DNA of 64,000 nucleotides from Combretum micranthum (lineage: Eukaryota > Streptophyta > Magnoliopsida > Myrtales > Combretaceae): contig JAMXBD010000430.1 in NCBI GenBank assembly GCA_024138025.1, forward strand, positions 310,001 to 374,000, given 5' to 3'. Below the pieces are notes generated by a model, which was given only the letters and a program-made list of their open reading frames with translations, had not been told where the DNA came from and made no database searches. A program made the position numbers and the translations under genes. Below are positions 11,561 to 24,700 of this stretch, piece after piece (the stretch's first letter is position 1; the number at the start of each line of letters is the position of its first letter).

Positions 11561-12578
11561 TTTAACTTTAAATAAGTAATTAATTTCAATTGGAGTTGCA
11601 AACATGAAATTGTTTCCATTTGTCTCCATATATCTTTACAACTACTAAAAATACGGAAATGCCTATAGTTCCATTGTGGGAACTTTCGAACCTATTAAAA
11701 TTGTCCAATGTATTATCCTACCATTGAAATTATTGCAGAGTTAATGCAATAGGTTGTTAAATTAAGAAATTGATCATATAATTAAATAGAATATATTGCA
11801 AAATTTTTAAAAATTGCTTATCTACTGGTCCATTGTTAATAAATTTAATTGAAAGAATGCAACAAATTTAATAATTAAACTTTAACTACCTTAAATTAGC
11901 TCACATAAACTAGTGCAAACAAATCATTTTTTTTCTTTCCGAGTTTAACTAACTACCATACTTCACTTCGTCGGGATGGAAACTATAGTTTCTACTTATA
12001 TGACCATATACAAGGAAACTAGATTTATACAGACAACTGAGATTACATTTGGGACAATTAGATGAATAAATTCTACTTAAAACTAAATCCACAAATATTA
12101 CCAGTCAAAAGAGGAATACCTATAAGTTTGGCGCACCTTAATGGTTGAAATTTTTGCTCTAATCGGTTGAATTTTGTCCAATTGATGACTCTATTATGGC
12201 TTTAATAAAAATTTTTAAGATCACACGCTAATTTGAAGCTTTAAAGGCGATGCAATTGAGGAATTAGGATTAGCATTGGTGAAAGGATTTGAGGTTTTTT
12301 TTTTTTTTTTTTTTATAACAATGATAGAATAAGAAAAGAGGAAGAAGATGATGGGTAAATAAACTTGTCAATCTCATTTTTACAAGAGATAAAATTATTA
12401 GTGTGTAGCCTCTCTTTAAAAGATAGGTGTTTCTAAAGACGAGATCAAATTATCTACTGGATTATTTTCATCTCAGCGATTTTATAATCTTTGGGAAGAC
12501 AAATATTTTTTTTCCTTCTCCTAGAAAATAGGCACCACGATCAATTATGCTATCCCATAATTGTAGATCAAACTCCAA
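11561..12578. other. Upstream intergenic sequence
   Basis: AT-rich DNA with a 20-base poly-T at about 12295-12313. I see no gene. Any promoter of the DUF4091 gene would lie in its right half, but no element can be named with confidence. Confidence 0.4.
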
Positions 12579-12579
12579 T

Positions 12580-12758
12580 TGCTCCAAAAGAAGCTGAAAC
12601 ATAAAACTAAAAAAGCCATTATCCCATTCAAGAAACCAGACTACAAGAAACCAGACTACTTACTCCTTACGAAACTCAAACGCAGACACTCTCTCCCTCT
12701 CCCTCTCTCTCTTTCTCTCTGCGCGCTCGCGCGTTTTCATCAACTTCATCGTCTTGAA
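12580..12758 (+). promoter_or_regulatory. Probable 5' leader with CT microsatellite
   Basis: The stretch before the ATG has a pyrimidine tract of CT and CCCTCT units at 12689-12720, followed by a short CpG cluster (GCGCGCTCGCGCG) at 12721-12733. CT-rich leaders are common in plant housekeeping genes. The transcription start is not visible, and I saw no convincing TATA box at a definite distance. Confidence 0.4.
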
Positions 12759-12771
12759 ATGGACAATTCTG
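12759..12771 (+). CDS. Exon 1 (coding part), residues 1-5
   Basis: Only 13 coding bases: ATG GAC AAT TCT G, then donor GTCAGT at 12772. This start was chosen because it gives MDNSG and the single leftover G joins GG at exon 2 to keep the reading frame. Intron 1 is 1,616 bp. Confidence 0.85.
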
Positions 12772-15700
12772 GTCAGTTTCATTTTATCCATGATTTCAAT
12801 TACCTCCGTATCATCGTAACCTTGTCCGTTCCGATAACTTACTTGAATTCGCTCGATTTTAGGTTGTTCAGTGAGGGGAAAAAAAAGAACTTCTTTGATG
12901 AGAAATATCAATTGTTCAAAGCATGGAATTTATTGATCCGTAGTGTACTCTGTTTTTTATTACTTGATATGATCTTTTGAGTTGGATCGATATATTTAAT
13001 TCCGTAAATTACTTCTCTCTTTTCATGTTTGTGGATTAGCCAAAATTCATGTGGAGGTTTAAGGCTTATGTTTCTTGAAGCATTAAGTGCCTGTCGATAC
13101 GAAGAATCGAGGTTTCGAAATGATTCGATTCAATGCGTTTGTTGTTCTGTTTTCTGTCTATATGTCCATCGCGCATAGCTGTTTTTGATTGTTGAAGAAC
13201 TGCGATCGGATCAAGAAATATTCGATGTCACGAGTTATTAGAGAACTTGATAATCCGTTCATATTGCTGAGTGAAGTAAGGCCGTAATGAAATAGATATT
13301 ATTAAAGAATAAAATATAACTATAGCAGGATTGCCTTTTGTTGAATTTGTTTTTATTGAAGGTTTTTTGGCCAAGAAAATCAACTCCATTATTAATTTGC
13401 TATTCATATTCTGAAGTAATGAACAACTGTTCGATATTTTTGTTACATGATGGAATTGCTTATACGACCTAGATTGCAATTGATGGTTTAATTGCTCTTC
13501 CATTGGAATAAAGCTGATAAGGAATTACTATCATAGTAAACTGAACAAGCAGTGAATAGTTTAATTGAAGCAAACACGTGACAAAATTTTTTAAATCGTG
13601 AGTATACTTCTTTCTTGGAGATATACTGAGCAAAGATGCATGGATTTTACTGATCCACAATGTGCTTTGTCTTTGTTAGATTAATATCTGTTTTGGTGAA
13701 TAATATCTCTTTTCATAATTTTGTATTAGCTTTTGGTTTATTTCTTACTTGATATGTGCTTCGTGAAGCATTAATTGCTATTCCACTTTGTGCGTGCTGA
13801 GCTTGTATGGATATGGAAGTTAGTATTTGCAGCTTCTGTATATTGAGGAGAAACGACACAGGCGATTTGGCAAATCTAGTATAATTAATACACTGCAACA
13901 AACTATTGGAATTATGGTAGGAGGCTTTGTTTTTCTTTCTTGATTCTATTATAATTTTCAATTCATCCAACTACTATTACAACGAAAGAAAAAAAAAAAA
14001 AAAGAAAAAATAGAGAAAAAACTTTGCATATCGAGAAATGGGGGATTTGTAATTATTTGATTTAATGCAGTTATTATCCCCGTTGTAATAATCTTTTGTT
14101 TTTCTCAAGCAAGATCAATATTCAGGAATTACGTTGAGATACCAAAGTGATTAGAGAACTTGCCTGCTTTAGTTTAAGCAGGAACGAGACATTACCGTGG
14201 AAATTTTTTAAGCTTCATCGATTACCTAATAACCTTTTCTCAAAACTGGAAATTAGGAATATGTTTGTTGATTGGGCTTCAGCAAGATACCTCTCTTATC
14301 CTAAATAGGAATAGTATGCAAATATTTAGAAAGTTCATGTCTAACTATGAGTACTTATCTTGAGTTGCTCATGGTTTTAATCAGCAGGGAATCATCAAGA
14401 ATTTGTTGTGCCACCGGTTGAAGGTGTTGCTGGTGGAGGGACAGCCTATGGATGGAATGATGGCATGTTGCATGGTTCAAATTTGCCTAAGGATTTAATT
14501 GACCCTACAGAGGTCCCAACTGCAGAGTTAGTGAATGTCTGGTGCATGCCAAGCACAGCGAATGTTGGACACCAGGAAATGCCTCGACAGTTAGAGCCTG
14601 TATGCAGTTAATATTCTTGTTTTTCATTTTTTGGTGTAAATATAACTGTTGTTTTTTACCCCTGAAACCTCCATGACCCCCTACCAAACCATGTTGGAAG
14701 TCGATCATTACTTATATGCTGGTTGCTTCTGACTTTATTGTGTCATGCTGATGCTCTTAGAGATTAGATCTACTTTGAATATTTTTTTGCAGAAATTGCG
14801 TCATAGGATGGGTAGAAAACAAACATGCATCAAATCTTATTTTAATGGAGCCTATTTTGTTTGCGTGAAACTTCCATTCCAAAGATGCTTATTAAATATC
14901 TTTAGACAAGGTTCTAAAGCTTTGATTTTTCTTCAGTTGTTTCAGAGGACTTCGTGTGAAATTATGAACCAAAACGATACTGCTGTTTTCTAAATGTATT
15001 TACTTGCTATTCTGAGGGGTTATGCTGGGCATTTATTAAATACTTAAGATTTCTCCTAAGGTTTTATACATGCACTTTGCCTTTTATCTCCTTTAGAACC
15101 ATAGCTATTGACATTGTTTATCTCCACAATGACATGATTGTAATGAAGCAAATATGTCATTAAAAACATTAAGTCTGGAAATATTGATCTGCTTTGAATG
15201 CATCAATGCAAAAGTACTCTAGAAATTGATAATGAGCAAGAAAGCAAAATATAAAATACATGTTAGATCTACATCCACAAAGCACACTCACACATATAGA
15301 GGAAGTCTTTTTCTTTTTTTTTTGGTAATGTCAGAGAATTTCATTAATTAAAATAATTACAAAAGGGACCTATACAAAAACACTATAGGACTCACAAGAG
15401 ACCTAAAATCTCGAGCATATCACTACAAAAAACAAAAGGGTGCTAAGATCGAAATCTTGATATTACAAAGCATGAGTACTTTTCATTACAAAGAAATAAC
15501 TAAGAACCACTCTAACTACTTCATTTGCAGTTTTGGAGCCGATGCCTATTCTTCTCTCATTACGTTCCCTCCAAACAAAATAGATAACCAAGCTAGAGAT
15601 GACTTTCCAAGAAGGATTTAATCAAGGCCTAACAGAGTTAAAAAGATCTTTATAGTATCGGCATCCAAAGGAGAGATACTACTAATTGAGATTTCCTCTC

Positions 15701-18700
15701 TTAAGCTCTTCTAAATTCTGAACGAAGGTACACTTGATGAAAAGGTGGTTGTGAGATTCTTCCTCTTCAGAACAAAGCAAGCAACAGTTTTGGGAAATAA
15801 TACCCCACAGAACAAGCTTGTCATAGTCAAGAGCTTTTGTTGTGCTACTAACAACATAATAAAGGAATGTCTAGGGGTATCTTTTTGAACCATACAAAGC
15901 TACTCCATGACACCTTTGCTTTTTGGCCTTAAATGGAATTGTAGGCCACTTTTATTGAAAGTTGTCTTGAGGGATTATCTTTTCATACCATTCTAGCTTC
16001 ATAATGTATATTTGGCCACAATCCACTTCCAATTCCAAATATCCATCATTATTGATGATACAACAAAGGCGAGCTTCTTTTGGGAATCCAGAAGAGTAGG
16101 CTACTCTTTCCCCCAACCAATCCACTAAAGCTCCTTTCAGGTGCCATTCATCATACCAAAGAGATATGATATTACCATTACCTACTTCCCATTTGAGAAG
16201 ATTGCGGGCAATGGGTCTAAGCTGTGACAACTTCTACCAAGACTAAGAAGCTATTGGAGGCACTTTCATTGACCAAAAGTTCTTACCTCTAATAAGTTCG
16301 GACCGAACCTAAGATGGCCAAAGAAAATCACTGGTATCCAAGCAAAGGTACCATAAATGTTTGAGTTAAGCCGCCTTATTCCATAGAATCAAGTCAGGAA
16401 TTCCAAGACCACCTAGGTTCTTAGGTCTATAAACTATAGCCCAATCTGTCTTAGCCCTCGCTTTCTTTTCATCACTTCCATTCCACAGAAAACGCTTCAT
16501 CTTCGATGTCAAATCCTTTAGGATGCATTTAGGGAGAGTGAAAATAGAAGACCAATAAACTTAGATAGAAAAAAGCACACTTTTCACCAGTTGAAGGTGG
16601 CCCGCATGAGAGAGAGTTTTGCTTGTCCAATGATTGATGCGCTTACTAAGTCTTTCCACTAAAACTTGACAAGTAGATTTGTTAGGTTTTGCCGATAAAA
16701 GAGGAACTCCTAAGTATTTAATAGGTAGATCACCCTGCTGGAAACCCAAAGTTTGACTTAGTACCACCTTTTCTTGCTGAGACACTCCGCTAAGAAAGAC
16801 ATGACTTTTACCTTCACTTGCTATAGAGGAAGTCCTGCTAAAGGAAACATGAGAGGCTCAGTTTGATGCTATGTGATGTTGGAAAGAGAGGGGGAAAAAA
16901 CACTTCTTTCTTTGAATACGCATGTCACACGTCGAGGATGTTAATTATCTCTAGCATGCTTTTATAGCAACATAACTCCACATGATCAGGATGATAGGCA
17001 CAGTTGGACAAGACAATTGTTCAATTTATGATGATCATGATCTCATATATTAACAATGTTGGTCCCAAAATGAAAAATTTGCTGTTATTTATGAAAAGGG
17101 CTATTCTCCACAATTTGGTGAACTTTTTTAAACTAATTGATCCATCTCCATTTTCATCAAAGGGTCGAGATAACCATACACTGTTCGCATTTATACTCAG
17201 AAAATTTTCTGTAATCCCTCTCCATATGTTCCTTTCAATTTGTTATATTGAGGTCACATATTTTGCATTTGTTACTTACATAAACTTTCTTCAATTATAT
17301 TATTTCCCTTTTTATCTTAGAATGTGGAACTTATCTGAACTGCCAGTTGATCTAAGACTTGTAGCTTGCATTTGTGATGTAGGATTTTAAGATTTATTAT
17401 CCCTCTTGTGTGCTTAGATTTTAACTCAACCTTATCACATGCACAACTTAATTTAGTAGGGTGAAATGATAGCATTGAGATTTAAACTATGGACCTCCTG
17501 CTGTGGTAACACATGGTATTTAGCTCCATAAGCAACTGATATAAAAGTTTAATTTGTGTGCATATGTATATGTTTGTTTTGTTGTCTTTCAGAATTATTG
17601 CTCAACAGCATACAGTTGCACTTTACTGATGGGGTTGTTTATGTTTGCTTGAATCCTTCACTTTCAAGGTAAATCTTCTAGCTGCGAGAAATGAACGAGA
17701 AAGTGTTCAAATTGCTATGCGTCCCAAAGTTTCTTGGGGTGGGTCTGGTGTTGCGGGAATCGTGCAAGTTCAGGGTAGTGACTTGTCCTCTAAGTCTGGG
17801 GATCGGTCAGTCCTATGAAGATTGTATCTTATTTTGCTGCCTTGCTTGATCCTCCTCCTATTTATGATGGCATTTTTGATGCAGGTTGGCTATTGGACAA
17901 TCTCTAAGACTGCGACGTGTGGTACCCATACTGGGTGTTCCTGATGCTCTTGTTCCTATGGATCTTCCAGTGAGCCAAGTGAGCTTATTTCCAGGGTACT
18001 GTACAAATTAGTGTTTTATAGATTCTTCCTATACCATGAGCTATACAATAAGCGCTGAATATCTGAACCAAGGATATGCATTCTTTTCTTCTTTGGTGTT
18101 CTTCTTTCAGAGAAACAACTGCTATTTGGGTTTCAATAGATGTTCCAAGCGACCAACCTCCAGGCCAGTATGAGGGGGAGATCACAATTACTGCTGTAAA
18201 GGCAGATAAAGAGTAGGCCACTCTTTTATTATTTCTTTGGGTTTAATGTTTGTCAGAAGTTGTTGTTGTCAAAGGACTTGTTATTTATTTATTTATTTTT
18301 TAAAATATATTTTAAATCTCGTGAGTGATTCAACTTAATGAAAGAAATTCTCAAATCTAAATGGTTTGTTTATGCTATTATTTGACATACTGTAGATCAA
18401 AATCTCAAAGTTTGGGTAGAGAGGAGAAGTATCAGCTCTACAGGGAGCTTAAAAGCTGTCTGGACATGGTGGAGCCCACAGAAGAGAAACCTTTCGACGA
18501 GATGGTGATTATCATGATTCATCATTGGTTGAATTGAATTATTAATGGCATTTATTCTTAGTATACCTTGTTTTCCTAAGGTGCAAAGGTAAAATCTGCA
18601 AGTACATCCTTAAGAAGAGTTTTGCTGTCTCCGTCCTTTTCTGAGTGCTCGTCAGATGATGGACCGGGGGATATGATGGAAGAAGATGCTATTTTGAATC

Positions 18701-21700
18701 TCTCTGTGCACGTGAAACTAAATTTGATGGTTTGGGACTTAGTTATACCCATAACTCCTTCACTTCCAGCTGTTTTTGGTGTATCCTTTTTCACATGGAA
18801 TTGATACCTTAGATATTTTGAATTTCTGTTACTCAGCAAAAAGTGGTCAGGTACTATACAGACATAGCCCTAAATATTTGATCAAAATTAATACTCCCAT
18901 GGTGAAGCTTTACCCGTTGTCAAGCAATCTTTCGTGGAAAAGGAAAATTCAGGCTCTGTTTGGTTCGTTAGTGTGTCAATAAAATGCTGTCATTTTGGTT
19001 TAAACTATTTATCAAGAAATAGATACGAATGAAAAACAAATATGTTTTATTTATAAACAGACGAAACAAACTAGATACAGATCGGATACAAATGTAGATT
19101 AGATATAGATATCGATACAGATGAAAATCAAATAATTTAAACAGGTCAACATGCTTTATCTCATGGAGTAAAGCATTTGTTAATGCTTGAAAGCATGTGG
19201 GTTTGTGTATTCAAACCTCTTGTAGGCTTTAAAACCTTGTACTTTGGTCAGGAGGCTGATTTAAACAATCTTGCACCATTTTTTATTGAGCTTTTCTTAT
19301 ACCATGCCCTAGTTCAGTAATGATGCAATAAATTAGGAAGGTAAGCAACTTGGGCTGAATGGTATAGACCCTGATATTTACTTTGGTTCAACATTGTTAG
19401 TCTCAACTGTGATTCTGTAAGAACACCAAATTTACATGGCAACAGGCATGCTTGCATAGATAACTCATTAATAATTTGAATTTTGACATTTTTAGCATCT
19501 AGGTAATATTCCATAGCATAAAGCATGCCATTGACTATGACGTGGTGTTGGACCTTCCATCTATTGTTGTGGGTTCTTATTAAAGCTAAAGCTTACAATA
19601 AGATTTTCTCCATAAGTTGCATTTCTTTCTAGCTTTGTTGTCTAGTGTTTCCTCAACAAACTTTTAGGTATCGGATACTGTCATTGAGGATCGTTTTGGT
19701 GTTGAACATGGTAGCGATAAGTGGTATCAGGCATTGGATCGGCATTTCAAGTGGCTTCTTCAGTACAGAATCAGCCCATACTTTTGCAGATGGGGTGATA
19801 GCATGCGTGTTTTAACATACACTTCTCCTTGGCCAGGTATAGCTAAGCCCGCTATTATTTTAAGTGTGCAAGTGACTTTTTGACGAACTTGGAAGTTATC
19901 CTCATATTGGTATCTTTTTTGTGGAAAGTTCTTTTACTTGCCAAGAAGACAAAGCTCAATTAATCTTTAAAAAACAACAATGTTTGATTTTGGAAGAGAG
20001 AGAATTGAAGCTTATTAATCTGTTCCTGGTTTTCCACTGCAGCTGATCATCCAAAATCTGATGAATACTTCTCAGATCCGCGGCTAGCGGCATATGCTTT
20101 ACCATATGATGGAGCAGTGTCAAGGTCAATGTCAGCACCAGATTCATGTAATACTCATATCCCTATAGATTATCAGTTTTCACTAATGTTTAGACATGCC
20201 TTAGCAGTGGTGCAGCAACAGGCTTCTTGCAGAGAGAACTCCAGGTTTTGAAGACAAAGCCTCACTGGAAGAAAGCCTATTTTTACCTTTGGGATGAGGC
20301 AAGTTTGTATTTTGAGTCATTTAGAAAAGATACTTGAACGTGAAATTTCTGAACTTTCCATAAGATCCAAGTTCCCAGACTATGGTCATGATGTTGAGAT
20401 TCAGAGTACTTCAAGTCTTCAGCTATCTGATAAGATATGGTGTAAAACAAAGTTAAGAAACACATATTGTAAGATGCAACCAAAGTATGGAGCATGCATT
20501 TTTAGTGTCATTGCTATAAAAAACTCTTTTCTAGGTAACACTTTATATGAACAAGCTATATGTAATATTTTTTGTGGCAGCCTCTGAATTCTGAACAATA
20601 CGACTCCATACGCAAGATGGCCACTGAGATTCATGCGCTTGCTCCGGATGCTCGTGTTTTGACAACCTACTATTGTGGTAAGGGTTTGATCCGGTTCTCA
20701 TTTATATACCACAGGAACATCCTTAAGACTATGTCCTCTATTCTTCTTGCATGTGTTGCTGATTATCAATTACCTTCGTTACTTGTAGCCATCAGAAGCT
20801 AGTATGTGATTATCAAATATTAACATGTTAAGTGTTTATTGTCATCCCTGAGGTAGATCATTGTTTGAGACTAGATCTTTGTTTTGCTACAACATCATAT
20901 TCATGTATTGAAGTGTACAAAAGTCAAATCACCTCTGCAGATCACCTGCAGACTCATTCAAGGTTATTAGCATCTTCCTTGGATGTTCCTCAAACTTATT
21001 TAAGCGTTCCTTCACACCTTGAACAAGATCCTTCATGTCGGCCATGGTTAACCCTACCTTGGCTACACTAGCTTCCAATTATACTCTGCTTCTGTCGTAC
21101 CTTCCTCGAAGGATTGGCTTATCAGCCAAGAAAAAAGTCATAGGAGACCCACAATACTTAGCAATAACATCAAGACCATCCTCTCTTTCCATCTTTAATC
21201 AAAAGCACACTCTAATACCTCTTGTCATGTGCAGAATTTTCTGAATACTAACACGTGGTACTTAGAGACTCTCTTGGACTAGTTAAGAGGCCAAGACAGC
21301 CTTTCCTTCAAACAATCAAGAACTTATGCACAATGGTGAGAGAATGTTAGAAAGAGAAGCTCTGCAAGAGTATGAATAATCTTGAATCGTGGCATTTCTT
21401 GCAACCTCTATCTATGTTGGAGATTAGGTTTTAGAGCAGCTTTCTTTTATATAACATCAAGCGCCCAATAGCAAAGCATGCTCATAGGAATTTCTGGCTG
21501 GGAGGGTCTTGACTTTGACCTTCTTTATATTTAGAGATTGGCCTTTCCTATCTTGTTCCTTGCACACAGTTTTGTGTTTGTTTTGTGATTCAGAGGTGGA
21601 AATGGATGCTATGTGCATTGCTTGATACCTATGCATTGATTTTGCTTCCTCTATATGTCTTTTGTACATATTCCATTAATATAGCCCAAAAGAGGGGTTA

Positions 21701-24700
21701 AAATAGTTGCATATTGGAGGGTAAGTATCTTCAAAAAAATAGAAAGTGGGTGTTCTCCCAACTCTTCAGATATATTTTGGAGGAACTTCTTCAAAAGCTT
21801 TTGAATCTTGGATCTTCAAGAGAAGCTGAAATTGTTATTTAGTTATGTAATGGACCTTTAAAAAATTTCTACTGTCTTTGCATGAAATCTTTCAACATTG
21901 AGGAGTCATAATTTCAAGATCTGGTGGCAGCTCTCCCTCTTTGGAGATCATATCCATAGCAATGGCATACATTTACTATAATGCATGCAGGGTGTATGAA
22001 TTCAGTATTTTACATCATCTCAAAGACAAGCGTCAATAATATATGATATGCATTTAATGTTCTAATTTTTTGAAAATCAAATTTCCTTTATATGCAATGA
22101 CAATCAGGGAGTAATTTCTCTGGAATTTAAGCATGGGAGTTTCATTGAATGAAAAATTATCCACATTTGAGCTAATTGGTAGTGAAAGTTAGTATAAAGA
22201 AGGAGGATATCATGGCTTGGTACTAGAATTGTATCGAGGTCCATAAATTGCATGTTAGGATTCTCTTTTGTGATTGGTGGAATAAGTTCTCACATTAAAG
22301 GGGTTATGGGTGGGGAGAGGAGCTTTTAGGCCGAAAAAGATATGAAGAGAAATAATTAAATATGATATGGCAGTCTTAGATTATAGAGAGGAGAATGGTA
22401 GAGTGGAATGATGAAATATGATCCATGTAGCCACGTAGTGAGATTAAAGCTTGAGTATTGTTATTGTGTTACTGCTCTGAGTGTTGGAATAAAAACAGTA
22501 TTCAGCAGGTATCAGTTGGATTTTGTAGGCTATGTGTTTATCTTGCAAGTTGCCTAATCAATGTGACCATTGTTCTTTCTGGGTGAGATTCCAGGATAGA
22601 CGACTCGTGAATTTTTTAAGTAAATGCTTGAGTTACAGTGGTGGTCATGGTTTCCTGGTTTAACTTGTATTACCTTAGTCATTTTAAAGGAGTATATACC
22701 TGGTTTTTTGAAAAATTTCAATTACTATCAGTTAAATGAAATACCAAAAAAAGAAGCTGTGTATTGTTACTATGATAGTGTCTTTTCCACAGAGGTCGAA
22801 ATCTTTATGATAGAAACTGGAATATACAAGGTCCCTGAACAGGAAATTTTGGTGAGAGCATATTACAACACATCATTTAGAATCTTTAATTGGGGTAGGT
22901 CCTCAAATGCAGGATGATCATTTGGGAGTTAACTGTTGTGATTTGGTAAATTTATATTTGCTGATTTTTCTAAGGATAGCTATTCAATGGTGTTTTGAAC
23001 ATCATTTGGTTCCAATCCTACACATACAAAAGATCTCTCCCCCAGTTATGGTTATTAATGAGGATATCGTTAGTTAATTGACTACCCTATCTGGAAGTGG
23101 TAGAGTGAAGAGACTGTTTTCTATGTTAATATATGGAAATTTCGGTAGGCCCTTTCTACTTGTCAAATTTTATATATTATGCATATGAATTGGCTTACAA
23201 GTTTAAGTTTGACCAAGTCATTACATGACCAATCTCCTCAGAAGCAAAAGAAAATATCTTATTCTAGCTAGTTGACAATTGAAATTTACAAAGGATGTTA
23301 AAATATCACCATTACATTTTTTTTTTTTTTTGGGGTTACATACCATGCATTAACTTCTACCTAATAAAGTGATAATAATTTCATTCTACCTAATGATAAT
23401 TTTTCTCCATGTTGTTGCCTATGAAATATAAAATTGAAGTTAACATGTAATGTTACCTAATTCTTTTATGCATGTACAAAATTTATGTCGATAATCTAGC
23501 CATATGAACTTGCTGCTACAACATGGCTTTATATTTGTTCACGTTCCATGTTCATTACCTATGATTCTCTTTCCTATTGCAGATTATTCTCTGTTAGATT
23601 GAACTATCAACTTTTTAACTTGTTCTTTATTCCCACTGTGCTTTCTTATTATTTATGAGAGATGTTTATCCTACGTAATACATATTGTCTATTGAAAGGA
23701 AAGCAGCTGAATCTTAGTTAGTATGTCCTGTATGATTAGGTTGTTTGCCTCACATATTGATTTTTCCCCAAGTGCAGCAATTATGATATATTCAAAATTT
23801 TGGGTGTACTAATGACAACATGCCAAGAAAAGCAATGAACTCATGCATGTTCAAAATTAAAGAAAATTTGACGTGTAGTATTTGTCTATATTTCAACTCA
23901 TGTGGAGAAGAAGAAGAAGGGTAGACAATGGTCTAGGACACAGGGTGTTAGCTTATGATGGGGGGGCAAAAAAACTCTCTTGTGTGGATCGAGACTTTGT
24001 AATAGGAAGTCAAACGAAGAGATGTAGACTAAAGCACATGAGATCTACATTGGGGCTTTGATACAATGATGAATCAACGAGAAGGGTTTTTGATATAGCA
24101 ATTTGTTAAATATAAACCTCTAGTATTATCATGATTACAGAAAGGTGAATGATGATTATGAGTTTTGACACCATAGATCATTTATTACCTGACAGTTCTT
24201 CTGGGTATTAGGTAGCATTTGGTTACCATATTACAATCGTATAAGAAGAATAAACACAGTACAGTATGAGGAGGACAGCATAGCATAGCTTTTTGTATTG
24301 TGTTCTTTACAAGTGTATTTAGGAAATAAGAGAATTATTTTAGGAGCTTTTTAGATGTTTGTTGCTTTGCTTGATGACAAGGTTCTTCTACCACTTGGTG
24401 GATGATACAAAATTTTAAATTTTGTCTTAACCTTTGATGAGCTTCTGTCTAGTACTATATTTATATTGCAAACCAAACAGATAATCAAATGTTTTGTCCA
24501 GTCCAGTTTTTTAAATATATGCAAACTAAGTGCTACTTATTGTTGTATGCATGGATGTTGAGCTAATCTGCAGTAAGATTTCAAATTTCACTACAGTAGC
24601 ATTACTGCTAGCCTGCAATTGTATGCACATCCTGGAGTTAGACTTAGGGCAAGTCCACCTGCCAAACAGGATGTCTTTGGTTCAGAGTTGAGGAAGTGTG

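Noticed and set aside
12579..12980. A 133-codon open frame across the 5' leader and intron 1
   Set aside because: It runs through the donor of exon 1 in a different frame and has low-complexity Ser/Leu-rich content. The conserved protein uses the frame starting at 12759.
15308..15324. T-rich run as a poly-pyrimidine tract of an exon
   Set aside because: It is explained as the reversed poly(A) tail of the LINE, directly next to the target duplication.
18581..18588. Acceptor CTAAG at 18576-18580 for exon 7
   Set aside because: It would give the wrong phase after exon 6. The AAAG acceptor at 18588 keeps the frame, though it is a weaker site and deserves a cDNA check.
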